Source: CAVQXR01 sp963717955 (GTDB lineage: Bacteria; Actinomycetota; Thermoleophilia; Gaiellales; Gaiellaceae). From it: DNA of 64,000 nucleotides. Under the pieces are notes generated by a model. That model had not been told where the DNA came from. It did not search any database and was given only the letters and a program-made list of their open reading frames with translations. A program made the position numbers and the translations under genes. Where the stretch lies: contig CAVQXR010000001.1 in the NCBI GenBank assembly GCA_963717955.1, forward strand, positions 2,232,001 to 2,296,000. The letters run 5' to 3'. This document shows positions 23,941 through 35,544 of this stretch, one piece after another (the stretch's first letter is position 1; the number at the start of each line of letters is the position of its first letter).

Positions 23941-24276
23941 ATGCCGGGGGAGCCATCGCACTTCGAGGTCGGGGTAAGGGACGCAGGGCGAGCGAAAGCG
24001 TTCTACGGCGAGTTGCTCGGCTGGTCGTTTGAAACGACGATGGGCGAGAACGCGTGGATCGAGACGGCGGGCGTGCGCGGAGGTTTGCATGACGAGGACG
24101 ACGCTTCGAACATCGTTCTCTATTTCAGAGTCTCGGACATCGAGGCTGCGGTTCAACGCGTGCGTCAGCTAGGCGGCGTAGCCGATGACCCGGCACCCCC
24201 GGACATCGGCGGACGGTTCACGTCGTGCCGGGACGATCAAGGCGTGGCCTTCGGGCTTCACCAACCGCCGCGCTAG
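23941..24276 (+). CDS. VOC-family (glyoxalase/dioxygenase-fold) protein
   Basis: 111 aa, one VOC module: HFEVGVRDAGRAKAFYGELLGW at the start and DDQGVAFGLHQ at the end, with a beta-alpha-beta repeat between. Members bind a metal and act on glyoxal-type, antibiotic or aromatic substrates; many small ones have unknown function. ATG 23941 has an SD-like AAAGGAGCAGGAG directly upstream, one of the few SD-led genes here. Confidence 0.82.
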   Translation: MPGEPSHFEVGVRDAGRAKAFYGELLGWSFETTMGENAWIETAGVRGGLHDEDDASNIVLYFRVSDIEAAVQRVRQLGGVADDPAPPDIGGRFTSCRDDQGVAFGLHQPPR

Positions 24277-24425
24277 ACATGTCCCTTACCGCGCCTTCTG
24301 GCCTATTGGTCTGTGCCACCGCAGACGGCGCGGGTCGCTTGCTCAGGTCGGGGCGGCCGGTGGTTTCCATCCAGGAGCCGAGAAAGAGCAGGACGGGGGT
24401 CAGGACTATTCAGCGGTACGGCTCG

Positions 24426-24431
24426 TAGGAT
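24426..24431 (+). promoter_or_regulatory. -10 box of the leaderless lipoprotein gene at 24438
   Basis: TAGGAT ends 6 nt before GTG 24438. Confidence 0.5.
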
Positions 24432-24437
24432 TCCAGT

Positions 24438-24941
24438 GTGATGGTTCGGCCTTCATTGGTCCTGCTCGCTTGCCTGCTCGCTTGCCTCAGCGCGACTGCG
24501 TGTGGTGGAGAGCAGCAGGAGACAAGCGGTCAGCAGGCAACGCGAGTCGAGCAGACGACGAGCTCAGTCGCATGTCCACCCGACTGGCCGGGGCCGTGGA
24601 CGGCGTGTCCGGAGGCCGAGTGGGTGGAGAAGGTCGCTGAGTCTGCGGGGTATCGCATCTCAGGACAGACGGGCAGCGCACTCATCGCTGAAGGGAACGG
24701 ACGCAGCTTCTACATCTGGACGACCCCTGCTACGGCCCCAGCCGATCACGAGCAGGGATGGCACCTTCTCGGCGCGGTCGAGGGCGTCGAGGTCCACGGT
24801 GATGAAAGCCTCTGGCGCTGGTGGGTGGCAGAAAGCTTGACCATCTGGCTTCAGGCCGGGCCTACCGCGGACTCTCGGCTTCCCTCTCTCACGGAGATGG
24901 AGTCGCTCGTGCGAGCAAGCAAGACAGTGCCCGCACCCTGA
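24438..24941 (+). CDS. Putative lipoprotein of unknown function
   Basis: 167 aa. A lipoprotein-type signal (LVLLACLLACLSATAC, modified Cys at about residue 22) is followed by a Gln/Thr-rich linker and a small domain with Trp-rich segments (CPPDWPGPWTACPEAEW, LWRWWVAES). GTG 24438 precedes ATG 24441; the -10 spacing favours the GTG. I do not recognise the domain. Less GC-rich than its surroundings, perhaps acquired. Confidence 0.65.
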   Translation: MMVRPSLVLLACLLACLSATACGGEQQETSGQQATRVEQTTSSVACPPDWPGPWTACPEAEWVEKVAESAGYRISGQTGSALIAEGNGRSFYIWTTPATAPADHEQGWHLLGAVEGVEVHGDESLWRWWVAESLTIWLQAGPTADSRLPSLTEMESLVRASKTVPAP

Positions 24942-25297
24942 AGACGGCGTTGCTGGATTTCTGGACGCCAGGAGCGCGAGGGCGACCGCCGGAGACACGG
25001 GCGGCGGCCACGTCGAGCGTCTCGCCGGCGCCACCGCAGGCGGCGCCCCTCGAGCCTGCGTCGATTTGTAGGGACTTGAAGCCCGCTTTCTACCGAGGCT
25101 CCGGAAGCCCCAGACGTCCCGGAGGAGTTCCTCCTTGCGCGGAAAACGCGCTCGGGATCGGCTGCGAGCGCGACCTGGAATACTGGCGCCCCCGATGCGC
25201 TGGCAGGAGCCCCCCTGTCCCGAAGTCGCTACGAAGTCACCCGCGCGGCCTTGTGCGTCCTTTCCTGGCCACGGCTGTCCGCCGGGCTCGAAATGAG
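24942..25297. other. 356-bp intergenic stretch without a convincing gene
   Basis: No ORF with family features on either strand. It lies downstream of both the lipoprotein gene (plus strand) and the tRNA (minus strand), so it is a convergent 3' region. No clear terminator hairpin with a U-tract seen. Confidence 0.5.
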
Positions 25298-25370
25298 AGC
25301 CGACGCGGGGACTCGAACCCCGGACCCCATCATTACGAGTGATGTGCTCTACCAGCTGAGCTACGTCGGC
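25298..25370 (-). tRNA. tRNA-Thr (anticodon CGT)
   Basis: Full cloverleaf on the minus strand: acceptor stem GCCGACG/CGTCGGC (7 bp), D-arm GCTC-AGCTGGTA-GAGC, anticodon stem CATCA/TGATG with loop CTCGTAA (anticodon CGT, codon ACG), T-arm CGGGG-TTCGAGT-CCCCG, discriminator T. CCA is not encoded. Confidence 0.95.
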
Positions 25371-25399
25371 GATCCGGCAGACACTCTAGCGCGGCGGCG

Positions 25400-26023
25400 T
25401 CAGCCTTCGAGACCCTGCTGCTCGAACACCCGTTGTACCGCGGGCCGCTGCCGGACTGCCCGGAAATGGGGGCCGAGATTGGGGCAGTCCCACCATTTCG
25501 GATCGAGATGGCGCCCCCAGCGGGTGAGCATGAACAGGAAGCTGTCGGCGCCGGAGTAGCGGTCACCGAGGAGGTACGGGCCGCCCTCGGCGAGCTCGCC
25601 GTCCACGTAGTCGCGCATGCCGACGAGCAGCTCGCCGGCCTTCTCCTTGACGGCGGCCTCGGCCTCCGGCGGCGCGACTCGCCCGGGGTAGAGCCAGGTC
25701 ACGATCGCGACCTGCACCGTGTTGGTCAGATACGTGAGCCAGCGGTAGTAGAGCGCGCGCTCCGGCGTACCGGGAGCCGGTGCCAGCCGGGCGTCCGGGT
25801 GGAGGTCCGCGATGTGCATCAGGCAGGCGGCGGACTCGTACATCCGAAGCTCGCCGTCGCGCATCGCCGGGATCCGGCCGTGGGGGTTCACCTCGAGGAA
25901 CTCCGGGGGGTCGATCGTCCCGTCGCGCGTGACCCGGACGAGTCGGTACTCGGCACCCGCCTCCTCGAGCGCGATGTGCGGCGCGAGTGAGGCGGCGCCG
26001 GGCATGTAGAAGAGGTCGATCAC
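25400..26023 (-). CDS. Glutathione S-transferase family protein
   Basis: 207 aa. An N-terminal thioredoxin-like domain (LFYMPGAASLAPHIALEEAG; EVNPHGRIPAMRDGELRMYESAACLMHIA with the cis-Pro and the Glu-Ser that bind the thiol) and a C-terminal helical domain (GDRYSGADSFLFMLTRW). Resembles bacterial beta-class GSTs such as GstA. Actinobacteria usually use mycothiol rather than glutathione, so the actual thiol partner is uncertain. GTG 26023 overlaps the PSP1-gene stop (GTGA). Confidence 0.87.
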   Translation of the reverse strand: MIDLFYMPGAASLAPHIALEEAGAEYRLVRVTRDGTIDPPEFLEVNPHGRIPAMRDGELRMYESAACLMHIADLHPDARLAPAPGTPERALYYRWLTYLTNTVQVAIVTWLYPGRVAPPEAEAAVKEKAGELLVGMRDYVDGELAEGGPYLLGDRYSGADSFLFMLTRWGRHLDPKWWDCPNLGPHFRAVRQRPAVQRVFEQQGLEG

Positions 26024-26874
26024 GAGCTGCCTCGGCGGGGGCGGCGGCCGGCGCCCTGCCCGCGGGGCGGCGGCGCCTCGACCTCGTGCGCGTCGTCGAT
26101 CTTCACCTCGACCCTGCGCTCGCCCTCGAACTCGACGACGCACGCATCGCTCAGCACCTGGTAGGAGCGAACGACCCCGAGGCCCTCCGGCGTCCGGACA
26201 CGGCTGCCGACCCGCGGAGCGCGATCGCGGAAGCTCCGGTACATCGGGTGCTCGAACGCGAGGCAGCAGCGCAGCCGGCCACAGAGGCCCGTCATCCGGC
26301 CCGAGCTCAGCGGGAGGTCCTGATCCTTCGCCATCCGCAGCGTGATCGGCTGCTCGTGAGACGGGAACCGCGTGCAGCAGAGCTGTGTTCCGCAGAGCCC
26401 GTAGCCACCGCATTGCCGGGCCTGCTCCCGCGGCCCGACGGAGCGGAGCTCGACCCGGCCGCGAACGCGCCGACCGAGCTCCTCGGCAAGCCGCCGGGTG
26501 TCGACTTTCGCCTCGGAGCCGTACGAGATCACCGTCCGCGACCCGTCGAACACGACCTCCGCCGCGATCGGCTTGAGCGCCAGGCCGAGATCTCCGGTGA
26601 CCTCGCGGAAGGCCAGGATCGCGGCCTTCGCGTCCTCCCGGTTGGCAACCGCGCGCCGCTCGTCGTCGGCGTTTGCGCGCCGCGTCACGGGCTTCAGCCG
26701 GCCCGTTAGCTCCTCGTCGGGAATGACGTGATTCGCCTGGACGACGCGGCCGAGCTCCCGTCCGCGCGAGGTCTGGCACACCACCCGGTCGTTCCAGGCG
26801 AGCTCCAGCTCGCCCGGATCGAACGAGTACACCTTCCCGCCGGGGCTGAAGACGACGCCGACCGCGCGTGCCAT
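26020..26874 (-). CDS. PSP1 / RicT (YaaT)-like protein
   Basis: 284 aa. Cys-rich PSP1 C-terminal domain: QCGGYGLCGTQLCCTRF and GRLRCCLAFEHPMYRSF. In Bacillus the YaaT member of the RicAFT complex carries Fe-S clusters and affects RNA maturation and phosphorelay. In operons with holB and tmk, as here, it is part of a conserved replication/housekeeping block. ATG 26874 has TACACT 7 nt upstream. The last 20 residues are basic and low-complexity. Confidence 0.87.
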   Translation of the reverse strand: MARAVGVVFSPGGKVYSFDPGELELAWNDRVVCQTSRGRELGRVVQANHVIPDEELTGRLKPVTRRANADDERRAVANREDAKAAILAFREVTGDLGLALKPIAAEVVFDGSRTVISYGSEAKVDTRRLAEELGRRVRGRVELRSVGPREQARQCGGYGLCGTQLCCTRFPSHEQPITLRMAKDQDLPLSSGRMTGLCGRLRCCLAFEHPMYRSFRDRAPRVGSRVRTPEGLGVVRSYQVLSDACVVEFEGERRVEVKIDDAHEVEAPPPRGQGAGRRPRRGSS

Positions 26875-26881
26875 GCCCGGA

Positions 26882-26887
26882 AGTGTA
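26882..26887 (-). promoter_or_regulatory. -10 box of the leaderless PSP1 transcript
   Basis: TACACT on the minus strand, 7 nt before ATG 26874. Confidence 0.45.
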
Positions 26888-26918
26888 CGGCCCTGCGGGC
26901 CCCCACCGAGCGGGCGCC

Positions 26919-27992
26919 CTACCGCACGCCGGTCGTCGCGGCGTGGAGCTGGATGAAGAGCGCCTCGAACGCGAGCGACGGGTTCAGGTTCAGCTCGAAA
27001 CGGCGGCGCGTCGCAGCCACGGCCTCGACGGCGCGAGAGGCGGCGTGCACCCCGACCCGCTCGCCGTCGGCGGCGACCGTGTCGAGCCTGTCGGCGTTGA
27101 GCGCCGCCGCGGACGCGCCGCAGGCCGCGGCGAGGACGTCGCGGTACCAGCCGGCGAGGAGGTCGAGCGCCTCGAGCTGCTCTTCACGCTCGGCTCCGCG
27201 AGCGATCCGCTTCAGCCGCTGCTCCCGGTCGCGCGCCGACTCGCCCCCGTCGTCGTGCTCCTCGGCCGCCGCGCGGGCGCTGGCCCCCGCTTCGCGCGAG
27301 GCGGCGACGACCGCCCTGGCCGCTGCTCCCGGATCGAAGCGCTCCTCGAGGTACGCGGCGCGGGCGAGCTCGATCAGCCGGTTGCGGCGGTCGGCGGCGC
27401 CGGGGTCGAGCAGCCGTCGTGCACGGTCGAAGCGGCCCCCGGCGACGCGGGCGACGGCGCCCGCCGTCTGGGCCGGAACGTCCGGCTGTTCGCGGCGCAG
27501 GAGATCCTCGATCCCATGACGGGAAAGGCGTCGGAACGGGACGGGCTGGCAGCGCGAGCGGATCGTGTCGGGCAAGGATCCGAGCTCGGAGGCGAGCAGC
27601 ACGATCACCGCATAGGCGGGCGGCTCCTCGAGGTCTTTCAGGAGCGCGTCGGCGGCGTCCTCGTTCATCAGGTCGGCCCCGAAGACCAGATAGACGCGGC
27701 GGGCAGCTTCGAACGGACGCATGTGGAGGTCGTGCCGCAGGTCCCGGATCGCGTCTATGCGGATCTGGTCGCCGAGCGGCTCCAGCACGTAGACGTCGGG
27801 ATGCGTGCGTCGCAAGACACGCTCGCGGTCGCCGATCAGCTCGGCCGCGAACGCGAGCGCGAGCGTCCGCTTGCCGACGCCCGGGGGCCCGTGGAACAGG
27901 TAGGCGTGCGCCGGCCCCTCAGCGAGCGCGGCCGCCAGGAGATGTCTCGCACCGTCCTGCTCGACGATCTCCGGGAATGCCGTCGTGCTCAT
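26919..27992 (-). CDS. holB: DNA polymerase III delta-prime subunit
   Basis: 357 aa. Clamp-loader AAA+ subunit: Walker A FHGPPGVGKRTLALAFAAEL, sensor/SRC motif IRSRCQPVPFRRL, DAADALLKDLEEPP before it. The Cys zinc module of DnaX is absent, as expected for delta-prime. ATG 27992 overlaps the thymidylate kinase stop by ATGA. Same order tmk-holB-PSP1 as in many bacteria. Confidence 0.9.
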   Translation of the reverse strand: MSTTAFPEIVEQDGARHLLAAALAEGPAHAYLFHGPPGVGKRTLALAFAAELIGDRERVLRRTHPDVYVLEPLGDQIRIDAIRDLRHDLHMRPFEAARRVYLVFGADLMNEDAADALLKDLEEPPAYAVIVLLASELGSLPDTIRSRCQPVPFRRLSRHGIEDLLRREQPDVPAQTAGAVARVAGGRFDRARRLLDPGAADRRNRLIELARAAYLEERFDPGAAARAVVAASREAGASARAAAEEHDDGGESARDREQRLKRIARGAEREEQLEALDLLAGWYRDVLAAACGASAAALNADRLDTVAADGERVGVHAASRAVEAVAATRRRFELNLNPSLAFEALFIQLHAATTGVR

Positions 27993-28612
27993 CCGGCAGC
28001 GGCCGTCGCGCGGGCCGTCAGCAGCGGCTCCAGCTCTCGCACGATGCGGGCGGCCACCTCGTCGGCCGGTACCGCGGCGTCGAGCCGCACGATCCGCTCG
28101 GGCGCGGCGGCGGCCAGCTCGTCGTACGCCGTCGCCACGCGCTCCAGGAACAGGCGGCCCTCGGACTCGATGCGGTCGGGACGGCCGGTCGAGCGCCGTA
28201 GCGACTCGTCGACCGACAGCGCGAGCAGGAAGGTCCGATCCGGAACCAGGCCGCGAAGCACCGGCTCGTTCAACGCGCGGACGGCGTCGAGCCCGAGCCC
28301 GCGGGCGACGCCCTGGTAGACGAGCGACGAGTCGAGGAAGCGGTCGCATACGACGTCGGCGCCCGCCGCAAGCGCCGGACGGACGACCTCCTCGACGAGT
28401 TGCGCGCGCGCGGCCGCGAACAGGGCCGCCTCCGCCGGTGCCGTGATCCTCCCACCGCCGAGCAGCAGCCCGCGGATGCGCTCGCCCAGGTCGGTCCCCC
28501 CCGGCTCGCGCGTCTGGACGACCTCCCGGCCCGCCGCCCGCAGCGTCTCCGCCAGCCGCCCGGCCTGCGTGGACTTGCCCGAGCCGTCGATTCCCTCGAA
28601 CGTGACGAACAC
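27989..28612 (-). CDS. tmk: Thymidylate kinase
   Basis: 207 aa. Phosphorylates dTMP to dTDP. P-loop FEGIDGSGKSTQ, the DR(F/Y) motif CDRFLDSSLVYQG, LID-region REPGGTDLGERIR. Length is typical. GTG 28612 is preferred: TACACT sits exactly 6 nt upstream and the protein begins right at the family start (VFVTFEGIDG). First gene of tmk-holB-PSP1-GST. Confidence 0.93.
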   Translation of the reverse strand: MFVTFEGIDGSGKSTQAGRLAETLRAAGREVVQTREPGGTDLGERIRGLLLGGGRITAPAEAALFAAARAQLVEEVVRPALAAGADVVCDRFLDSSLVYQGVARGLGLDAVRALNEPVLRGLVPDRTFLLALSVDESLRRSTGRPDRIESEGRLFLERVATAYDELAAAAPERIVRLDAAVPADEVAARIVRELEPLLTARATAAAG

Positions 28613-28618
28613 GCCCGC

Positions 28619-28624
28619 AGTGTA
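28619..28624 (-). promoter_or_regulatory. -10 box of the leaderless tmk transcript
   Basis: TACACT on the minus strand, 6 nt before GTG 28612. Confidence 0.5.
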
Positions 28625-28758
28625 GGAGGCGCGGGCCCGCCGGGAGCCGCGCCGACCCGCAGACCCCGGGGCCCACCCGGGGCCACCCCATGCCTCCACC
28701 CGCATTCCAGCGTATCGCCCGAGGGCGCGCGGATGGCGCAACGATCGTGTCACCTTCG

Positions 28759-28802
28759 CACCGACTTCGTGCCGACTTCGTGCCGGCCTCGTGTCGGTCG
28801 TC
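28759..28802. repeat. Four degenerate 11-bp tandem repeats
   Basis: Period-11 units of the type GTGCCGACTTC (two near-identical central units, degenerate outer ones) end exactly at the stop codon of the carboxypeptidase gene. Confidence 0.6.
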
Positions 28803-29774
28803 TCAGCCGAGGCGGCGGAACGCCGCATCCATGAGGCGGGGCATGTCGCCCCAGATGTTCTCGGAGGCCAGGACGACCCCGATCAGGTGATGTCCGTTCC
28901 GCTCGACCGCGACGACCAGGCAGCCGCCCGCGGCGGTCGTGTAACCCGTCTTCACGCCGTAGGTTCCCGCGTAGCGGGTCAGCATGCGATTGTGGTTCAG
29001 CCACTCCTTCGCATGCGTGGGCGGCGGCCATTTCACGAGCTTTCGGCGCGTGCGGACGATCCTTGCGAGCGCCGGGCTCCGGAGTGCGGCCCGGGCGAGG
29101 ATCGCCTGGTCGAGCGCGGTCGAGAGGTTTCGCTCGTCCTCGAGACCGGACGCGCTGGCGTATGTCGTCCGCGTCATGCCGAGCTCCCGCGCGCGCCTGT
29201 TCATCCGGCGGTAGAACCGCCTGAGCGATCCCTCGCCGGCCGCATGCCCGAGGGCTGTCGCCGAGTCATTCGCCGAGACCATGAGTGCCGAGTAGAGGAG
29301 CAGGCGGCGCTCGTACCAGCGGCCGGCGACGAGGCCCTCCCTGTTCGGCTCCACGCGCGTCGCGAGCTTCGGGACGCGGATCTTCTTCCGAAGCTTCCCG
29401 TCCTCGATCACGATCAACGCGGTCATCACCTTCGTGAGCGAGGCGATCGGCCGACGCACCTGCTCCCGCCGCGCGATGATCACGGTGCCCGTGTCCGCGT
29501 CGAGGGCGACGAACGAGTCCGCGGTGAGGCGCGGCTTGAACGCTTTCGTCGTCGCGTTCGGAGCGTATGTGACCTGCTCGGGCCCCGGCTCGACCTCCTT
29601 GCGCGGCTGCTCTACGACCGCGGGAGCCGCATCCACCGTTCCCGTCGCCGCCGCCTGAACGGGAGCGGCGACGGTCGCGTTCGACCCTCCCGAGACGAGC
29701 ACGGTCACGAGCACGGCGACGAGGGCCCCGACCGCCGCGAGCGCGAGCAGGGCCGACAGCCGCGACCTCACCAT
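28803..29774 (-). CDS. D-alanyl-D-alanine carboxypeptidase (low-molecular-weight PBP)
   Basis: 323 aa. Trims pentapeptide side chains of peptidoglycan. A signal/anchor helix (SALLALAAVGALVAVLVTVL), an Ala/Val-rich linker, then the penicillin-binding domain with SxxK (ASLTK), SxN (SAN) and KTG (VKTGYT). ATG 29774 is chosen over the start 18 nt upstream, because CACAAT lies 6 nt before it and the signal peptide begins there. The C-terminal membrane anchor of PBP5 is absent. Confidence 0.9.
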   Translation of the reverse strand: MVRSRLSALLALAAVGALVAVLVTVLVSGGSNATVAAPVQAAATGTVDAAPAVVEQPRKEVEPGPEQVTYAPNATTKAFKPRLTADSFVALDADTGTVIIARREQVRRPIASLTKVMTALIVIEDGKLRKKIRVPKLATRVEPNREGLVAGRWYERRLLLYSALMVSANDSATALGHAAGEGSLRRFYRRMNRRARELGMTRTTYASASGLEDERNLSTALDQAILARAALRSPALARIVRTRRKLVKWPPPTHAKEWLNHNRMLTRYAGTYGVKTGYTTAAGGCLVVAVERNGHHLIGVVLASENIWGDMPRLMDAAFRRLG

Positions 29775-29780
29775 CCGCGC

Positions 29781-29786
29781 ATTGTG
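29781..29786 (-). promoter_or_regulatory. -10 box of the leaderless carboxypeptidase gene
   Basis: CACAAT on the minus strand, 6 nt before ATG 29774. Confidence 0.45.
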
Positions 29787-29839
29787 CCCCACCCGGTCGG
29801 AGTGCGTACCACGCTCGCGGGGGCATCGCCGGCGGCGAG

Positions 29840-29845
29840 TACGAT
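29840..29845 (+). promoter_or_regulatory. -10 box of the leaderless epimerase gene
   Basis: TACGAT ends 6 nt before GTG 29852. Confidence 0.5.
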
Positions 29846-29851
29846 CGGGCC

Positions 29852-30772
29852 GTGCGCGCCATCGTCACCGGAGGCGCCGGGTTCATCGGCTCTCACCTCG
29901 TCGACGCCCTGGTTGGCCGGGATGACGCTGTCGTCGTGCTCGACGACCTCTCGAGCGGCCGCCGGGAGAACCTTCCGACCGCTGTGCGACTCGTCGAAGG
30001 CGACGTCCGCGACCCGGAGGCGGTCCGCGAGGCGTTCGCTCTCGCGCGTCCGCACGTGTGCTTCCACTTCGCCGCCCAGGCCGACGTGCGCGTGTCCGTC
30101 GAGCGGCCGGACTACGACTGCGAGGTGAACGTGCTCGGGACGATCCGGGTCCTCGAGGCGGCCCGGAGATGCGAGGCGGGGCTGGTCTTCGCCTCGACCG
30201 GCGGCGCCATCTACGGCGAGTGCAACCGCCCGGCCGCCGAGGACGCCCGGCGGCGACCGCTCGCCCCTTACGGCGCGGCCAAGCTCGCAGGCGAGGAGTA
30301 CCTGCAGACGTACGCGCGCCTGCACGGCTCCCACAATGTCGCGCTGCGGTTCGGAAACGTGTACGGGCCGCGTCAGGATCCCCACGGGGAGGCAGGGGTG
30401 GTCGCGATCTTCCTCGGTCTGCTCGCGGAGGGCCGGATACCGAGGATCTTCGGCGACGGTCTCCAGACCCGGGACTACGTCTACGTCGACGATGTGGTCC
30501 GGGCGACGCTCGCTGCGGTCGGGCATGACGGAGGGGTCTTCAACGTCGGCACGGGCCGGGAGACCTCCGTCGTCGAGCTGTTCGACGCCTGCCGGCGGGT
30601 CGCCGGAGCGGCCGTCGAGCCCGTGTTCGTGCCGGCCCGCGCGGGCGAGCTCGCGCGGAGCTTCCTCGATCCCGCGCTCGCCGCGGATTCGCTCGGCTTC
30701 CGTGCGGAGGTCGGGCTCGCCGAGGGGCTCGCTGAGACCTGGGACTGGATCCGGGAGAAGGAGAGCGGCTGA
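29852..30772 (+). CDS. NAD-dependent sugar epimerase/dehydratase (UDP-glucose 4-epimerase-like)
   Basis: 306 aa, extended SDR. Rossmann motif TGGAGFIGSHL, LDDLSSGR, HFAAQADVRVS, and the active-site Tyr-Lys in PYGAAKLAGEEYL, with ASTGGAIYGE. Closest in style to GalE/WbpP nucleotide-sugar 4-epimerases. GTG 29852 begins directly at the Rossmann strand and fits the leaderless spacing. Divergent from the carboxypeptidase gene; it probably supplies a UDP-sugar for envelope glycans. Confidence 0.88.
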   Translation: MRAIVTGGAGFIGSHLVDALVGRDDAVVVLDDLSSGRRENLPTAVRLVEGDVRDPEAVREAFALARPHVCFHFAAQADVRVSVERPDYDCEVNVLGTIRVLEAARRCEAGLVFASTGGAIYGECNRPAAEDARRRPLAPYGAAKLAGEEYLQTYARLHGSHNVALRFGNVYGPRQDPHGEAGVVAIFLGLLAEGRIPRIFGDGLQTRDYVYVDDVVRATLAAVGHDGGVFNVGTGRETSVVELFDACRRVAGAAVEPVFVPARAGELARSFLDPALAADSLGFRAEVGLAEGLAETWDWIREKESG

Positions 30773-30793
30773 CCGGAGCGAACAGAGGCGGCC

Positions 30794-31345
30794 GTGGAGC
30801 TTCCCGCCCCGTCCCTGCCTCGCCTCGGGGCCCCCGAGTCCGGCTGGCGCGTCGCCGCGTACGTGGCTGGCGGGGTGGCCGTCGTCGAGCTGATCGCCCT
30901 CCTCGTGATCGGGCTCGCGTTCGTCGCGAAGCCGTTTGCCGGAGACGAGAAGGAGCCGGCGCAGGCGGTGAGCGCGCAGGTCGCCGGGGAGGACGCGACG
31001 AAGGGCGCGAAGGCGACGATGCCCGAGACCCAGCCGGCGATCGCGGAGATCGCACGATCCCGCACCCCGGTGCTCGTCCTCAACGGGAACGGCATCTCGG
31101 GCTCGGCTGCGGCAAAGGCCGCAGCGGTGAAGCAGCTGCGGTACCCGGTCGTCGGCGTGGGCGACGCACAGCGTCGGAACTTCCCGCACACGATCGTCAT
31201 GTACCGCCCCGGCTTCCTGGGCGAGGCGCAGCGGCTCGCGAAGGACATGGGCCTCGACCGCGCCAGGGCCGTGCCGCTCGACGGAATGCGCGCTCCCGAG
31301 CTCGACGGGGCGCGCCTCGTGCTCGTCGTCGGCGACAGCGCCTGA
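30794..31345 (+). CDS. Membrane-anchored LytR_C-domain protein
   Basis: 183 aa: short N-terminal cytoplasmic stretch, one helix (AAYVAGGVAVVELIALLVIGLAFV), linker, and a LytR C-terminal domain (TPVLVLNGNGISGSAAAKAA; VVGVGDAQRRNFPHTIVMYRPG). The LytR-CpsA-Psr catalytic domain is missing. Stand-alone LytR_C proteins are cell-wall associated, with unknown role. GTG 30794, 21 bp after the epimerase stop, so likely the same transcript. Confidence 0.82.
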   Translation: MELPAPSLPRLGAPESGWRVAAYVAGGVAVVELIALLVIGLAFVAKPFAGDEKEPAQAVSAQVAGEDATKGAKATMPETQPAIAEIARSRTPVLVLNGNGISGSAAAKAAAVKQLRYPVVGVGDAQRRNFPHTIVMYRPGFLGEAQRLAKDMGLDRARAVPLDGMRAPELDGARLVLVVGDSA

Positions 31346-31512
31346 TCGCGGCTCGAAACCCCCTGCAAAGCAATGCTTTCGCGGGCCGGCCGGCCTGAGT
31401 CCCTCGCTCGCTGCGTGCCGTCCGACGCTCGCGCTACCTTCCGCAGTCCCCCTCCCGAGAGGGGCACGGCGAAGACGCAGAGCAACGAGATATCTTTCAG
31501 GGAGGAAGGCAC
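31346..31512 (+). promoter_or_regulatory. Leader region of nrdJ with two small hairpins
   Basis: Contains AAAGC(3)GCTTT near 31366-31379 and CCCCTC(CCGA)GAGGGG at 31449-31464, then the SD GGAGGAAGG before ATG 31513. I looked for a cobalamin riboswitch or NrdR boxes and could not recognise either. Confidence 0.4.
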
Positions 31513-34272
<2,760 letters not shown>

Positions 34273-34425
34273 GCCTCCGGTCGGGCGACGCCATGCCCGG
34301 GCGACGCTCTCGGCCCGCGCGGGTGTCTCGTCGACGCGGTCAGCCCGTCCCGCGGTCACGGGTAGAGTTGCCGACCGAGGCGGCTGGTCCCTGCTCCATG
34401 GCGGCAAGCCCGAGAGCGGACTCAC

Positions 34426-35499
34426 GTGGAGATCGGCATCTACACATTCGCGGAGGTGACGCCGGATCCCCTGACCGGGCGCATGATCACGCCTGCGCAG
34501 CGGCTCCGGAACCTCGTCGAGGAGGTCGTGCTGGCCGACCAGGTCGGGCTCGACGTGTTCGGCGTCGGCGAGCATCACCGCCCCGATTTCGCATCGTCCT
34601 CCCCGGCGGTCGTGCTGGCCGCCGCGGCCACCCTCACGCAGACCATCCGGCTCACGAGCGCCGTGAGCGTGCTCAGCTCGGACGACCCCGTACGCGTGTT
34701 CCAGGACTTCGCGACGCTCGACCTGCTCTCCGGCGGCCGCGCCGAGATCATGGCCGGCCGCGGATCGTTCATCGAGTCGTTCCCGCTGTTCGGCTACGAC
34801 CTGAACGACTACGACGAGCTGTTCGTCGAGAAGCTCGGGCTCCTGCTCGAGCTGCGCGCGTCGGAGCGAGTCGCCTGGTCGGGCAGGCACCGGGCGCCTC
34901 TGCCGGGTCTCGGCGTCTACCCGCGCCCGTTGCAGGACCCGATCCCCGTCTGGATCGCCGTGGGCGGGGCGCCCGAGTCGGCCGCGCGTGCCGGCAGGCT
35001 CGGACTGCCGATGGCGCTCGCAATCATCGGCGGCCTGCCCGAGCGCTTCGCGCCGTTCGCCGAGATCCACCGCCGGGCCGCGCAGCAGGCGGGGCACGAT
35101 GTCGCGCGGCTGCCGCTCAGCATCAACTCGCACGGCTTCATCGCCGACAGCTCGAGGCAGGCGGCCGACGGCTACTACCCGGCCCTCGCGCACACCATGA
35201 ACAAGATCGGTCGGGAACGCGGCTGGCAGCCGCTCACCAGGGAGGACTACGACGCCTCCCTGACCCTCCGCGGCGCCCTCGTCGTCGGCAGTGCCGGGGA
35301 GGTGGCCGAGAAGATCCTCTTCCAGCACGAGATCTTCGGGCACCAGCGGTTCCTCCTCCAGATCACGGTCGGCTCGATGCCGCACGCACAGACGATGCGC
35401 GCGATCGAGCTCCTCGGCACCGAGGTCGCCCCCGTCGTCCGTGAGGAGGTCGCCCGGCGCACGCCTCCGGGCGCGCCGACCGGCGCCGACAGCTCCTGA
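34426..35499 (+). CDS. LLM-class flavin-dependent oxidoreductase (luciferase-like)
   Basis: 357 aa, TIM-barrel monooxygenase of the luciferase family. IGIYTFAEVTPDP at the start, DVFGVGEHHRPDF (FMN/substrate region), SAVSVLSSDDPVRVFQDFATLDLLSGGRAEIMAGRGSF, and PIPVWIAVGGAPESAARAGRLGLPMALAI. The substrate is unknown. GTG 34426; a TAGAGT box about 60 bp upstream gives a normal leader. Confidence 0.87.
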   Translation: MEIGIYTFAEVTPDPLTGRMITPAQRLRNLVEEVVLADQVGLDVFGVGEHHRPDFASSSPAVVLAAAATLTQTIRLTSAVSVLSSDDPVRVFQDFATLDLLSGGRAEIMAGRGSFIESFPLFGYDLNDYDELFVEKLGLLLELRASERVAWSGRHRAPLPGLGVYPRPLQDPIPVWIAVGGAPESAARAGRLGLPMALAIIGGLPERFAPFAEIHRRAAQQAGHDVARLPLSINSHGFIADSSRQAADGYYPALAHTMNKIGRERGWQPLTREDYDASLTLRGALVVGSAGEVAEKILFQHEIFGHQRFLLQITVGSMPHAQTMRAIELLGTEVAPVVREEVARRTPPGAPTGADSS

Positions 35500-35544
35500 G
35501 CTCGCCCAGGGGGGTCGCCCCGCCGGCCCCCGGGGCCTCGCCAC

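Noticed and set aside
31346..31512. Cobalamin riboswitch upstream of nrdJ
   Set aside because: B12 dependence makes it attractive, but I found no conserved B12-box sequence; only two small hairpins are visible.
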